Positions 1 to 11,700 of a stretch of DNA of 64,000 nucleotides are shown here, piece by piece; position 1 is the first letter of the stretch, and every line of letters starts with the position of its first letter. The notes beneath the pieces were generated by a model. That model was not told the DNA's origin. It made no database searches and saw only the letters and a program-made list of their open reading frames with translations. The stretch covers positions 20,084,873 through 20,148,872 of the forward strand of contig NC_068938.1 in the NCBI RefSeq assembly GCF_016801865.2. The letters are read 5' to 3'. The stretch is from Culex pipiens pallens (Eukaryota > Arthropoda > Insecta > Diptera > Culicidae). The translations under genes were made by a program, and so were the position numbers.

Positions 1-39
1 ACTAGATTAGTTGTACATATTGCACTTTGTTTTACACGT

Positions 40-399
40 AGGGTTACCAGGTCAAAATTTGGAAAATCTGGCAAAGTATCGATCAAACATCTGGAAAAAT
101 CTGGCAGACGAAAATCTAACAAATTTCAATGGGGGAGGATATGAATGAATTTAAAAGTTTGTAGAATTCAGATGTTTAAACTGTTTTTAAGGCCTAAAAA
201 GGTAGAATACAGTTTTTATTTAATAAAAACACAATCTAATATTTTTGAATTTCAATCAAAATCTTTCATTTTAATCCAAAAATTGTACAAAATGGACATA
301 AAGTGAAAATCTGTCAATATCTGGCACTGAGAAGGATTAATCTTTATTCTGGCTGACACTTGAAAAATCTGGCATTCCCAGATTTATCTGGCAACCCTG
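40..399. mobile_element. hAT-like MITE, copy 1 of the CAGGGTTGCCAG family
   Basis: The left end reads AGGGTTACCAG and the right end CTGGCAACCCTG, an imperfect terminal inverted repeat. The interior is about 350 bp, AT-rich, and repeats the string ATCTGGCA. The same element recurs at 48167-48522, where the ends are perfect and the target duplication is 8 bp. Here only ACACGT (34-39 and 400-405) is shared by the flanks, so the boundary is slightly eroded. There is no coding capacity, so it must have been moved by a transposase encoded elsewhere. Confidence 0.7.
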
Positions 400-446
400 A
401 CACGTCAAAAAGTCAAAGTTGGTTTGCAATAGAAGAAAAATTAATA

Positions 447-1060
447 ATGAACTTATCTAGACTTTTTTAAAAGGTCCAATCTGAAAAAAAAAAATCAAGT
501 GTTCAATTTATAAATTTCTTGAAACACATAAAATTCTCAAAATTTTTAAAGTTCGTAAAATTCTTAAAAATTTAAAAATTCTTAAAAAATTTAAAATTCT
601 TAAAATTTTTAAAAATCTTAAAATTCTTAAAATATTATGAAATTTTTAAATATTTAAAATTATTGAAATTCCTAAAATTCTTAAAATTACTAAAATAATT
701 CTTAGATACTTGAAATTAAAAAAAAATCCTGATTTTTTTTTATTTTTTATGTATTTAAAATTTTTAAAAACCATGAAATTCTTAAAATTTTAAATTCTTA
801 TAATTCTTGAAATTGTTATTTTTTTTAAATTCTTGGAATTCTTAAAATTCCTATATAAATCTGAAATTTTTGAAAATCTTGGAATTCTTGAAATTCTTGA
901 TAAAATTTTTTATTCCTTTTTTTATTGCATTTTTTTGAAGTTTTGATTTATGAAATTTTCTTATTTCAAATTTTGAATCTTTGATTTTTTTTACTTTGAT
1001 TTTTTGTATTGTTAAATAGCCGTCTATGGTTTTATTTGAAAAGATCACATAAATATATTA
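447..1060. repeat. Degenerate AT-rich short repeats with a MITE fragment at its left edge
   Basis: This stretch is mostly interrupted copies of words such as AAATTCTTAAAA and ATTCTTGAAATT, a decayed relative of the perfect 8-bp arrays found in the gamma-COP introns. At about 455-480 there is a piece (TCTAGACTTTTTTAAAAGG) matching the end of the 162-bp MITE at 24249. I see no gene in it; the short minus-strand open frame reflects low-complexity sequence. Confidence 0.6.
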
Positions 1061-1068
1061 CATAATAG

Positions 1069-1483
1069 CACAGCCGAACGAACATGACACGGGGTTTCAA
1101 AAAGTAAAGCAGGTTCGCTTATGTCAAAATCTTCGCGCCACGTGGTTTAAAACGCAAACATAGCCAGCTGATGATGCAATGGGCATTTTTTGAAATGGTC
1201 GTATGAATGTATATTAAAAATACCATTTCAATATTTTTTTCGGCAATTTTAGGGACCATGATAAATTACATAGAATCATAAAGACAAACTTTATGCCAAA
1301 AAACTGTTTCTAGCACCATAATAATGCCAAATATTTTAATTAATTGTCGCATAAGACATTTTGAGAAATCATGCTTAATCGAGCGATGCTACTTCGACAA
1401 CTTGAATGTAGACGGCGCAAGTGATAGTTTGCTTCAGAAATTTGAAGAAAATTTGTTCTTGGTGTCATGTCCGTTCGTCCGTG
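1069..1483. mobile_element. hAT-like MITE with 7-bp target duplication ATAATAG
   Basis: The ends are CACAGCCGAACGAACATGAC and, read inward from the right, CACGGACGAACGGACATGAC, about 19 of 22 positions paired. The sequence ATAATAG lies directly outside both ends (1062-1068 and 1484-1490). A 415-bp length, roughly 20-bp inverted ends and a 7-8 bp duplication fit a non-autonomous hAT (or P-type) element. It inserted precisely at the outer edge of the inverted arm that starts at 1492. Confidence 0.75.
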
Positions 1484-1491
1484 ATAATAGA

Positions 1492-1553
1492 ATGTAACAA
1501 AAATGACTTTTTGGCGGGCATTCAGGGGCTGGTTCCGGTGGGCGTACTGAGCC
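1492..1553. repeat. Left arm of 62-bp inverted repeat around the BAP170-like fragment
   Basis: Starts ATGTAACAAAAATGAC and ends GTACTGAGCC. Its reverse complement is at 3153-3215 with only a few differences. The two arms enclose about 1.6 kb that includes the broken ARID gene fragment. This arrangement resembles transposon ends enclosing captured host DNA, but I could not find a target duplication outside the arms. Confidence 0.75.
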
Positions 1554-2093
1554 CAAATCCCAAATATGAGCTTGATTGGACGTAACAGGAGCTGGCGCTC
1601 CGCCATTCAATTTTAAATATAATTTAACCCGTAAAAATACTTTTTTTAATGACTATTTTTGAGGCACTTTGGCTACCAATGCCTTTACCAAAAACATTAC
1701 TGGCGTGTAGGCCAGATCCTTGCGCATATTTTGATATATACACACCATGAAAAAATACTCTAAATTTAAAAAGATCGTTCGTTGGATTAAAAGTTCGCGT
1801 TGGTGAATATTCGTAGAAAGTTCAAACTTTTTAATTTAAAAGTTAGAAAGTTGTTGATACTACCATGCATTTCTGGAACAAAATCGTTGTATCGGTAAAA
1901 GTTTTTTGCTATTAATTTAAGAAGAAACTTTTTATGGCATGAATAAACAACATTTAACATTACAGTGATGATTTTCAAAAATGTGATGGATTTTATTTCA
2001 ATATTTTAATATTAAAACAGTTGCTTCCGTTTTTTTGTATTCAACGCATCTGCTTATGGTAGGCTAACTTCCGCGTCCAAGCTGAACCGATTC
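1554..2093. other. No gene seen
   Basis: AT-rich spacer inside the inverted-arm unit. Nothing recognisable apart from a short open frame on the minus strand without family features. Confidence 0.5.
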
Positions 2094-3140
2094 TTACGGT
2101 ACGCCACCGGTCACGTCCGAAGGCCCCATGCTGAGCAGGTTACGGATGGACGTTTCGTTGGGCAGCAACATCGCGGCCTTCATCTTGGAGCGCGACAGCG
2201 TTGTAGAGAACAGGGTGGTCTCGTTGCCGGCCATCATCAGGACAGGCATGGAGGAGTTGGCCATTGGTTGTTGATTCGGGAAGGGAAGTCGACGTTTTCC
2301 GGCTGGGAAGTAAAGCGCCTGAAGGGATAGTTCCCGATCACTTCGTCCTCCTTCGAGAATGACACAGATGTTCCAACTCGCCGTCAAAGTTCATCCCGCC
2401 GAAGCTGCGTTTGTGGGCGGTAGTTGCTGAAAGAGTTTGAAAGTAAATGAAATTGGTGAGACACTGAGCACATTCTCAATACTCACCGGTGACTTCTTCG
2501 GTATTCCAGGTAGATGTTCTTGATCAGGTTCGTCGGATCTCGCTCCAACCTCTGGAAGTAATCCGAGTACGTCAACTCCAGGACTTGCGGCTTTCGTACA
2601 GACGGTCCATCCAGAACTGGTGCAAACTGTTCTTCTGGATGTTTAGGTAATAATCGTCAAACATGTCCCGCAACGAGAAATGGACTGCGGACCCTCAGGA
2701 CATCCCACACTGTCCCGTCATCACTTCCGTCACATAATGCCGCTGATGGTCGTAAACCGCCGGCACCGAGTGCAACATCCGCGCTGACCACCTCCGATTA
2801 TGGCGCTTCTCGTCGTTTCCCTCTTCCGTCGGATCCTTCTCCTCACCGTTAAAATTTACTTTATCGTACTTGTTCGAAAAGCGGATGTAAATCTGCTTCA
2901 ACTTCAATTTCGTCCACCTGGCCACCACCACCGAATACAACCGGTGCAAATCCACATCCCGACCTCCGATCTTTGGCAACCGCATAAACTGCGTCCTACA
3001 AAAACAAACAAAATTAATCACAAACGCCACCAAACACCCAAGCTTCCTTCTTACCAACTCCGGTCGTGGAACAGCTGCAGGTCCTGCAGGAAGCTGGCCT
3101 TGTCCTTTTTCGAAAACCAACTTTCCCCCCGACCTCGTCC
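2094..3140 (-). pseudogene. Broken fragment of a BAP170/ARID2-like chromatin remodeller gene
   Basis: Read on the minus strand, the first part translates to an ARID-type DNA-binding domain: KASFLQDLQLFHDR, then after a short intron TQFMRLPKIGGRDVDLHRLY, then a tail with VPAVYDHQRHYVTEV. This order matches the N-terminus of ARID2/BAP170, the PBAP (SWI/SNF) subunit. Later pieces read HFSLRDMFDDYYLNIQKNS and VLELTYSDYFQRLERDPTN. The frame is broken: there are stops after the ARID part, frame changes, and the stretch between the ARID domain and the DYYLNI block is missing. Two small introns with GT-AG ends survive (about 2996-3054, and about 2425-2485), so this is a DNA-level copy and not a retrocopy. 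The family assignment comes from remembered motifs, not a search. Confidence 0.65.
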
Positions 3141-3152
3141 CGCACCGGCACC

Positions 3153-3215
3153 GGCTCAGTACGCCTACCGGAACCAGCCCCTGAATGCCCGCTAAAAATG
3201 TCATTTTTGTTACAT
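3153..3215. repeat. Right arm of 62-bp inverted repeat around the BAP170-like fragment
   Basis: Reverse complement of 1492-1553. It begins GGCTCAGTACGCCTACCGG and ends GTCATTTTTGTTACAT. It lies directly next to the 5' end of the ARID-like fragment. Confidence 0.75.
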
Positions 3216-3311
3216 CCTCCTTTTCAACCTTAAAAAATCAGTATTTGTATTTTTTAATAAATTATTTTATTAAACTTTTATCGATCAAACAGTTAAGAGT
3301 AGTTTTGGTGT

Positions 3312-3425
3312 AGTTTTTGCTTTTTGGGTGTTTTTGAAACCGCCTTGAGTCAGGGGTATTAAAAAACATCCAAAGAGCAAAAACTGAAAATTTGGTTTAT
3401 TGGACCTTTAAAAAAACTCCAGACT
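3312..3425. mobile_element. Partial copy of the 162-bp palindromic MITE
   Basis: Contains the hairpin core TTTTTGCTTTTTGGGTGTTT, then ACCGCCTTGAGT, then the inverse ACATCCAAAGAGCAAAAACT, and the right end GGACCTTTAAAAAAACTCCAGA. The complete copy is at 24249-24410. The left end is missing here. Confidence 0.65.
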
Positions 3426-3467
3426 TCGACATTAGCCCATTTAAAATGTTTTGCTTGAAATACAATA

Positions 3468-5125
3468 CACTCAAACCACGATGGTTTGACACCAACTGTT
3501 GTCAAACGAACTGGGTCACTTTTTAGTTTGACACCTCTTTTACACGGAGTTCACACACACTTTCAAACGTTTGTTTTTATAGTGTGCGTAAGCGCCGTGT
3601 AAAAAGTGACAGTTCCCCGCATAGTCATGAACTATATAACTACTTTATGACAAATAGTTACTCAACTATTTATCAAATGGTCTCTACTATTCATTAAATT
3701 GTAACCCAACTATATATGTACGATATATCAAACCATCAATTCCATTCCCAAAATAGTTTTGGTCGATTTTACTATATGAGAAATTAGTTGTTAGGCAGAA
3801 AACTATATGAGGTTTTCATACATATGTAAATATTTTTATAAACTTGGATTTTACGTCAAATAGTCATTGCCCAAAAAATTGACTATTCCCTATATAGTTT
3901 CTGAAAAACTACTTTACCGACACTACTTTGCCGACACTTTAAAAAAGACCGCAAAAATGAACCCTACAATTGTTGTGATAACTACTTCGGATATAATCAA
4001 ATTTGATTTTTAAGTTCTATCGATAGTTGGTGAATGTTTACCGCCATTATATGTGATGTTATTTACGTTGCTGCCGAACTGCTGCCGCCTTATCCGATTG
4101 ATCTATATCTGTTGGTGGTTTTTCAGTGGTTTTGGTGACATGTTGTGTTAGAAGGGAGCAAGCTCGGGGGCAAGTATTTTTCGATAAGTCCAAGTAGTCC
4201 AAACAATTGACTCATTTTATAGTGAACAGTAATAGTCTACCATGTAGTACACATATTTTTGGTGTATGGTAAGAACAGCATGCCTACTTTTTCTGGAATA
4301 GTGAAAGTCAATTTCATGAGCCCTCGTAACATTTTTCTTCTTTTGGGGAGTTTTCTGATAATCTGAGGAGAAGTGGGGGTGTTGAAGGTTCTCTATCATC
4401 CAGAGGAATCGACTGTGATCAATTTACTTGATAAAAGTTGAAATTTTTGTACCAATCGTTTAACATATAGTTGGATTATATAACAAACTGTAATTGTACT
4501 CCATACTGTTGAAATATTGTTTGAACTATTTGGACTTATAGAAATTTTTAATTCAAAATAGTATGGTGTATAGTAATTTTACTTCATGTAAGTTGACAAA
4601 TTATTTGGATTATACAAACTTATCGAAAAAAATGTGGCCGCCATCAATTGTGTTCTACTATAGCATTTATAGTAGGTTTTTAGTTCTTACAGGTTCTGAC
4701 TATAAAAATCTAAAATCTGTGGAATTTTGCTATATTGTTCTCAATAAAGTTGATAAATTGTTTGAACTATTTGGACTTGTACATTTTTTCGTTGAGTCAC
4801 GTTGTCTAAACAATCCGAACTGTTTAGTGTAAGGTTATTGTACCCCAAATAGTTCAAAAATAGTTAGAATCATTAGATTTACTTCAATAAAAACGTCATC
4901 ATTTGACGATCAGTTTCGTTATGGTTTTGTATAGTGCCGTAACTATATGATAATGGTTAAGTATGTGGTAACTACATCTCTTTTAGTAGTAATATAGTTT
5001 GGACTATTCCCCCGATGGTTTTTGATTATGCGGGTCGTCACTTTTTAGTTTGACTTTGACCAACCAACGGGGTACAAACTAAAAAAGTGTCAAACAAAAA
5101 AGTGACCAACACCGGGGGTTGAGTG
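3468..5125. mobile_element. TA-flanked (Tc1/mariner-like) element, apparently split by a second element
   Basis: The ends are CACTCAAACC and GGTTGAGTG, each preceded or followed by TA (3466-3467, 5126-5127). The outer 140 bp on the left and 90 bp on the right are rich in inverted copies of GTCACTTTTTAGTTTGACAC. The middle (about 3617-5036) starts CCCGCATAGTCA and ends TGATTATGCGGG, so it looks like a separate element inserted into a small MITE. The middle repeats the word ACTATAT/ATATAGT many times. I could not find a clear target duplication for the inner element. No transposase frame. Confidence 0.6.
3617..5036. mobile_element. Inner element with CCCGCATA inverted ends
   Basis: Terminal inverted repeat of about 12 bp (11 of 12 paired). 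The interior is AT-rich with many ACTATAT/ATATAGT words, which could be binding sites or simple drift. No long open frame. Nested inside the TA-flanked element 3468-5125. Confidence 0.5.
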
Positions 5126-5439
5126 TAGTTAAAACGTGAGTTAAAAACAGAAAAAAACAAATATTTGATTTAGAAGATCACCTAAGCGAATAATGCAATG
5201 TTTGATCGATAAAAGCGAGGATAAAAGTTTAATAAAATTATTTATAAAAAACGACATTTGCCCATTTAAAAAGTTTTGCTAGAAATTTTTCAAATGCTTA
5301 ATTTCTTTACTTTTCAGTTTTAGAAATTGTATACAATTATAGATAATTTTTTAACAGAAAATTAAATTCTAAATCTTTTTGAAATAATATTTTTTATCGA
5401 ACTGTTTTATTCCACCATTACCATTTAGCATCCCCTCGG

Positions 5440-5718
5440 TTCGAGCCCTTACCTTTTCTTTCTTCGCACCCCAAAAACGTCACGCCACTGCCCTCCCCCA
5501 AACGTCAAAGCTTTTCGCATTCGTTCTGCAGGCTGGCTGTCATCTGGTGTCGTCGTCGGGCAACAAAATCTTCGTGACGTGGAAAATTTTTCGGCAAACA
5601 TTAAACCCCGCAAATCGCGAGTGTTTCGGTGTAATTTGTGCAATTTCCGGTGCGATCCGTGTACGAGTCGGTCCAGCCCACATCCGGAACGTACGGTGGA
5701 CGGTGAAAAGGTCCGAAA
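5440..5718 (+). promoter_or_regulatory. Putative promoter and 5' UTR of gamma-COP
   Basis: A GC-richer, non-repetitive block directly upstream of the gamma-COP start codon, in sharp contrast with the AT-rich repeats before it. No TATA box is evident, which fits a housekeeping gene. The start site cannot be fixed from sequence alone; transcription must begin upstream of 5719, probably between about 5500 and 5650. Confidence 0.4.
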
Positions 5719-5758
5719 ATGAGTTCCTTCAAGAGAGACAAGAAGGAGGAGGAAGAAG
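5719..5758 (+). CDS. COPG: COPG coding exon 1
   Basis: Encodes residues 1-13 plus one base: MSSFKRDKKEEEE. The donor is G|GTAAGA. The basic-acidic start is typical of gamma-COP and supports this ATG. Confidence 0.93.
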
Positions 5759-8700
5759 GTAAGAAAAAAAAAGTTGGTGTGAAGAATAACAATTTGGGCA
5801 GCAACCTTCCCCTCGGAGGGTTGTTGGGTTGGGTGGTTGTAGATTCTGGGAATCGGTTCTGATGATGATTGTTTTTATTTTCGGTGGCGACCCTCGAAGG
5901 CGGAAGCAATCCCTTTCTGAACCTGGAGAAGACTTCCGTGCTGCAGGAGACGCGGATGTTCAACGAGACTCCGGTCAATGCTCGGAAATGTACCCACATT
6001 TTGACCAAGATTCTGTATCTTATCAACCAGGTGAGTGGGCGGAAGGGCTGGTAATCTGTAGTGTGGAGTCTGCGGTATGAATTAGTCACATTAATTGATG
6101 GAGTAAGATTAAATCTAGTTGTAAATTCTAGATAACATTTCCATTAGAATTGCTGTGCACGACACTACAGAAAATGATGACATCTTTGTGCATGGTGGCA
6201 ACCTTGGAAAGCTGCAAAAGCAATCAAAATTAACGAATCTGAGTGTAGAAAATTATCTTGTGCAAGACCTTTTTTAAAAAATTTAAATTTTTTGATTCGA
6301 ACGGTCGTGTAAATGGCTTGACAAAACAATAATTAATCAAATTCAATGTTTCAAAGCAAGAAAAAAAGCAAATCACGGAAAATTAAAGTTTACGTCGATA
6401 CTCGGTTGTCTTTTTTTTTTTTTTTTCAATGTTGCAATCTATAATTTCTTAACTATCAATAATTATTGTTATTTGCTGTTTTATTAGAAACGGCAATTTA
6501 GAATTTTCTTTAAATTGGAATGAATATAATTATATTTGAATAGGATCCTAATGTAATTTTTTAACATGCAACGATAAAAGGCATGCCAGAGGACCATTTA
6601 TGATCACTTTTTTGATTTTCAATCAAAATAATCAATTCGTCAAGTCGTCATTTTGCGATGGATCAACTAAAGTCGTCTTGGAACGAGCTGTCAAACAAGA
6701 TACTTTCTGTGAAAAAATACTGCGATCCATAATTTTAAAATATGTTTTAAACTTATGATTTTATGTACAATGTTTAGTTTGCTAAAAAAAATATGAAAAA
6801 TTCACTGATTCACCTAAGACATTCTTAAATTCTAAAATTCTGAATTCCAAAATTCCAAAATTCTAAAATTCTAAAATTCTGAATTGCAAAATTCTAAAAT
6901 TCTAAAATTCTGAAATTCTAAAATTCTAAAATTCTAAAATTCTAAAATTCTGAAATTCTAAAATTCTAAAATTCTAAAATTCTAAAATTCTAAAATTCTA
7001 AAATTCTAAAATTCTAAAATTCTAAAATTCTAAAATTCTAAAATTCTAAAATTCTAAAATTCTAAAATTCTAAAATTCTAAAATTCTAAAATTCTAAAAT
7101 TCTAAAATTCTAAAATTCTTAAATTCTAAAATTCTAAAATTCTAAAATTCTAAAATTCTAAAATTCTAAAATTCTAAAATTCTAAAATTCTAAAATTCTA
7201 AAATTCTAAAATTCTAAAAATCAAAAATTCTTAAAAATCAAAAATTCTAAAATTCGAAAATTCGAAAATTCTAAAATTCTAAAATTCTAAAATTCTAAAA
7301 TTCTAAAATTCTAAAATTCTAAAATTCTAAAATTCTAAAATTCTAAAATTCTAAAATTCTAAAATTCTAAAATTCTAAAATTCTAAAATTCCAAAATTCT
7401 AAAATTCTAAAATTCTAAAATTCTAAAATTCTAAAATTCTAAAATTCTAAAATTCTAAAATTCTAAAATTCTAAAATTCTAAAATTCTAAAATTCTAAAA
7501 TTCTAAAATTCTAAAATTCTAAAATTCTAAAATTCTAAAATTCTAAAATTCTAAAATTCTAAAATTCTAAAATTCTAAAATTCTAAAATTCTAAAATTCT
7601 AAAATTCTAAAATTCTAAAATTCTAAAATTCTAAAATTCTAAAATTCTAAAATTCTAAAATTCTAAAATTCTAAAATTCTAAAATTCTAAAATTCTAAAA
7701 TTCTAAAATTCTAAAATTCTAAAATTCTAAAATTCTAAAATTCTAAAATTCTAAAATTCTAAAATTCTAAAATTCTAAAATTCTAAAATTCTAAAATTCT
7801 AAAATACTAAAATACTAAAATTCTAAAATTCTAAACTTCTAAAGTTCTAAAAAAAACTATTCCAAAAAATTAAGCTCTAAAATTCAAGGATTCTTAAATC
7901 TTCTGTTCTACAATGCTGCCATTTTTTACAGAACATTAGATAACATTGTAGCATTTTTAAGCCAAATTTTTAGCTTTTTTTTCAGGGATTTAAAAAAATG
8001 TCTTTCTATTCTATTGTTTTTATTTTAAATTTTTGGTACCTTTGAAATTTTAAAATTGTTGAATTTTGAATTATTGAATTGTTAAATTTCTGAATTTTTT
8101 GAATTTCGAATGTTTATTTTTTGAATTTTGAATGTGTATTTTAAAATTTGTGGTTGTAGAACTTTTTAAGCTTTTTTTTTGAAATTATTTTTGAACTTCT
8201 TGTTTTTTTTATTAGTCTTAAAGTTTACATTTCCAGATTTCTAAATTTCTGATTTTAAATTTAAAAATATATTTTTTTGAATTTATTTATTTATTTTGCA
8301 TTTTTCGGTATTTTGCATTTTAAGATTATGCATTTTGAGACTAGGTCTTCTGAAGCAATTCTAGATTTGAAATATTCTTAGGCCTTAAAATTAAATAATA
8401 ATATTGAGTTACCGTGGCGGCTTTTGCCTTGTAAGCGGAAGGTGATTGGTACGATTCCTGTCTGGTTCGGCAAACTCAGATCCCTTTATAGAGTTAATCT
8501 GCTTACTGGGAATCCTGACGGAATTTCCAATCCAGAGGAAGTCGGTTAGATTCTCGTACCGGGGTGATTAAGCATACAAAAAAAACTTTAAACCATTTTT
8601 CCCATCTTCCCACCCACAGGGCGAACAACTGGGCTCGCGCGAGGCCACCGAGTGCTTCTTCGCCATGACCAAGCTGTTCCAGTCCAAGGACGTCATCATG

Positions 8701-11700
8701 CGCCGCATGGTCTATCTGGGCATCAAGGAGCTGAGTCCGATCGCCGAGGACGTGATCATCGTGACTTCCTCGCTGACGAAGGACATGACCGGCAAGGAGG
8801 ACCTTTATCGGGCGCCGGCCATTCGTGCGCTGTGTAGCATTACGGACAATACGATGCTGCAGGCTGTGGAGCGGTACATGAAGCAGTGCATTGTGGATCG
8901 GAACGCGCCGGTGTCGAGTGGGGCGTTGGTGAGTTCGCTGCATTTGGCCAATACGGCGGGGGATGTGGTGAAGAGGTGGGCGAATGAAGCTCAGGAAGCG
9001 TTGAACAGTGACAACATTATGGTGCAGTACCATGGGCTGGGTTTGCTGTATCATATTAGGAAGGCGGATCGGTTGGCGGTCACGAAGCTGGTGAACCGGC
9101 TGACGAAGCAGAACTTGAAGAGTCCGTACGCGGTTTGCTTTTTGATCCGGATTGCATGCAAGATTATTGAGGAGGAAGATGCGGCCGGGAATTCGAACGC
9201 CGAGTCGCCGTTGTTTGACTTTGTGGAGTCTTGCTTGAGGAACAAGAGCGAAATGGTGGTTTACGAGGCGGCGCACGCGTTTGTCAACTTGAAGCGGACC
9301 AATCCGAGAGAGTTGTCTACGGCGGTTAGCATTCTGCAGTTGTTCTGTGGATCGTCGAAGGCAACGCTACGTTTCGCGGCGGTTAGAACGATGAACAAGG
9401 TTGCGATGCTGCATCCGCCGGCGGTCAATGTGTGCAATCTGGACTTGGAGGGGTTGATTGCGGACTCGAACCGTTCGGTGGCTACGCTGGCCATTACGAC
9501 GCTGCTGAAGACCGGTGCCGAGAGTTCGGTCGAGCGTTTGATGAAGCAGATTGCGACGTTTGTGGCGGAGATTTCCGACGAGTTCAAGGTTGTTGTTGTG
9601 CAGGCGATTCGTGCGCTTTGCTCAAAGTTCCCTCGCAAGCATGGAGTCATGATGAACTTCTTGAGCGGAATGCTGCGCGAGGAGGGAGGTCTGGAGTACA
9701 AGACCTCGATCGTTGACACGATCATCCTGATCATCGAGGAGAACATGGAAGCCAAGGAGTCGGGTTTGTCGCATTTGTGTGAGTTTATCGAGGATTGCGA
9801 GCACACTTCGCTCGCCGTCCGAATCTTGCATCTGCTTGGCAAGGAGGGTCCGTACTCGAAGGCTCCGTCCCGTTACATCCGGTTCATCTACAACCGGGTG
9901 ATCCTGGAAAACGCCACCGTGCGTGCGGCTGCCGTGGCCGCCATCGCCCAGTTCGGAGCGTCTTGCGCCGACCTGCTGCCGAACGTGCTGGTGCTGCTGA
10001 ACCGCTGCCAGATGGACACCGACGACGAGGTGCGCGATCGAGCCACCTACTACTACACCATTCTGAGCTCGGGCAATCCGGAGCTGAACAAGCAGTACAT
10101 TACGGAGAACGGAATCGTTTCGCTGCCGCTGTTGGAGAAATCCCTTAAGGAGTATCTGAACGGACCGCTAACGGAGCGGTTCGACCTGTCGGTGGTGCCC
10201 AAGTCGCAGACCGTACAGCCGGAGGTCACCGACGAGGTCATGATCATGAACAATGGTAAAGAATCTTGATTTCTGTTGAAATTTGAGTAGGTTACTAATT
10301 AGAATTAAAAATTTTAGCCGTTCCGAAGGTGGCGCGCATCACGCGCGAGGAGGCCAACACCGAGAAGCTGCTGCAGATCCCCGGCATTCACCGGCTCGGC
10401 GCGCTGCACAAATCTTCCAGCCCGGTGCAGCTCACGGAGAGCGAGACGGAGTACACCGTGTCCTGCATCAAGCACTGCTTCGGCAATCACATCGTTTTCC
10501 AGGTAATTTTAGATCAACTGTGTTTAAAGAACCTCGTAATAAAACTCTTCTTTCTCGATGTTTTAGTTCGACTGCGTCAACACCCTGTCCGACCAGCTGC
10601 TGGAGAACGTGCGCGTCGATCTGGTTATACCGGACGGGTTCATCACGCGAGCGGTCATTCCGTGCGCCAAGTTGCCGTACGGCGAAAAGGAGTCCACCTA
10701 CTGCATCGTTGAGTTCCCGCCAGATCTGCCGAACTCGATTGGTAACTTTAATTCAGCTTTAAATTCAGGCTAGATACTAATACTGATTTTTTACAGCGGC
10801 CTTTGGCGCCACGCTGCGGTTCCTGGTGAAGGACTGCGACCCGTCGACGGGCCTGCCCGACTCGGACGAGGGCTACGACGACGAGTACATGTTAGAGGAC
10901 ATTGAAATTACCGTCGCGGACCAGATCCAAAAGTCCAAGAAGCAGAACTTTAACGCCGCGTGGGACAGTGCCGATACTGAGGGTGAGTTCCTGAATTCTG
11001 ATTAAAAAAATATTTCAAGTGACAAACGTGTTTAAATTTCTACAGAATGGGTCGAAGCGGAGGACACCTTCGAGCTGTCGACGGTCAACAGCCTGCAGGA
11101 GGCGGTAAACACCATCCTGAAATTCCTCGGTCTTGCCCCCGCCAACCTGTCCGAGAAGGTGCCGGACGGAGCGGCGACGCACACGCTGCTGTGTTCAGGT
11201 TAGTGCTTTTTTCAGTGCATGCATTCACAAACATGTTTAAGAATTTAAAAAAATTTGAAATTGAATCAAAAATTGAAAAAAATAAAACAGAAAAACAAAA
11301 AATCCTTAATTCAGAAATTCAAAGACTAGAAACTATTGAAATTTATTAATGAATGAATATGAATTGGAATCTAAAAATTCAAAAATCTAAACTATTAAAA
11401 TTTGACCTTGAAATTTTTAAGAAATTAATTAAAGATAATTTAATTTTGTGTTAGATCATTTTAAAATTCGAATATCCAATATCATACATTACAAAAAATT
11501 GGAAATTCTAAAAAATAAATATAGTTTGTACTCGATTATCTAAACTCCTCGCTAAAATTCTCGGATTAGTTTTCAAAAAGCCGTAAGAGCCAATGGTAAA
11601 TATGGCCTTTTTGCCTCGGTATTCGACGTACTTACGTAAAACCAATTTCGAAAATGCTTAAGATTGTTTATCTACACGTCTTTCAAGTGCCCCAAACTTA

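Larger units (their letters stand above)
6031..8619 (+). other. COPG intron 2 (2.6 kb)
   Basis: Starts GTGAGT and ends CCCACAG. The first 790 bp are AT-rich with a 16-17 T run near 6410 and no recognisable element. The middle is the 8-bp satellite array (own entry). After that come T-rich spacer and a possible decayed tRNA-like repeat at 8408-8580. Confidence 0.85.

Noticed and set aside
5547..6089. Other frames around COPG exons 1-2
   Set aside because: Out of frame with the family sequence; the true frame is fixed by MSSFKRDKKEEEE and NPFLNLEKTSVLQE.
8503..9276. 257-codon minus-strand frame opposite COPG exon 3
   Set aside because: It is a shadow of GC-biased coding sequence on the plus strand; low-complexity Arg/His/Gln content, runs across the intron boundary, and has no known domain.
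9261..9842. 193-codon minus-strand frame
   Set aside because: Opposite the confirmed trunk exon of gamma-COP; no family features.
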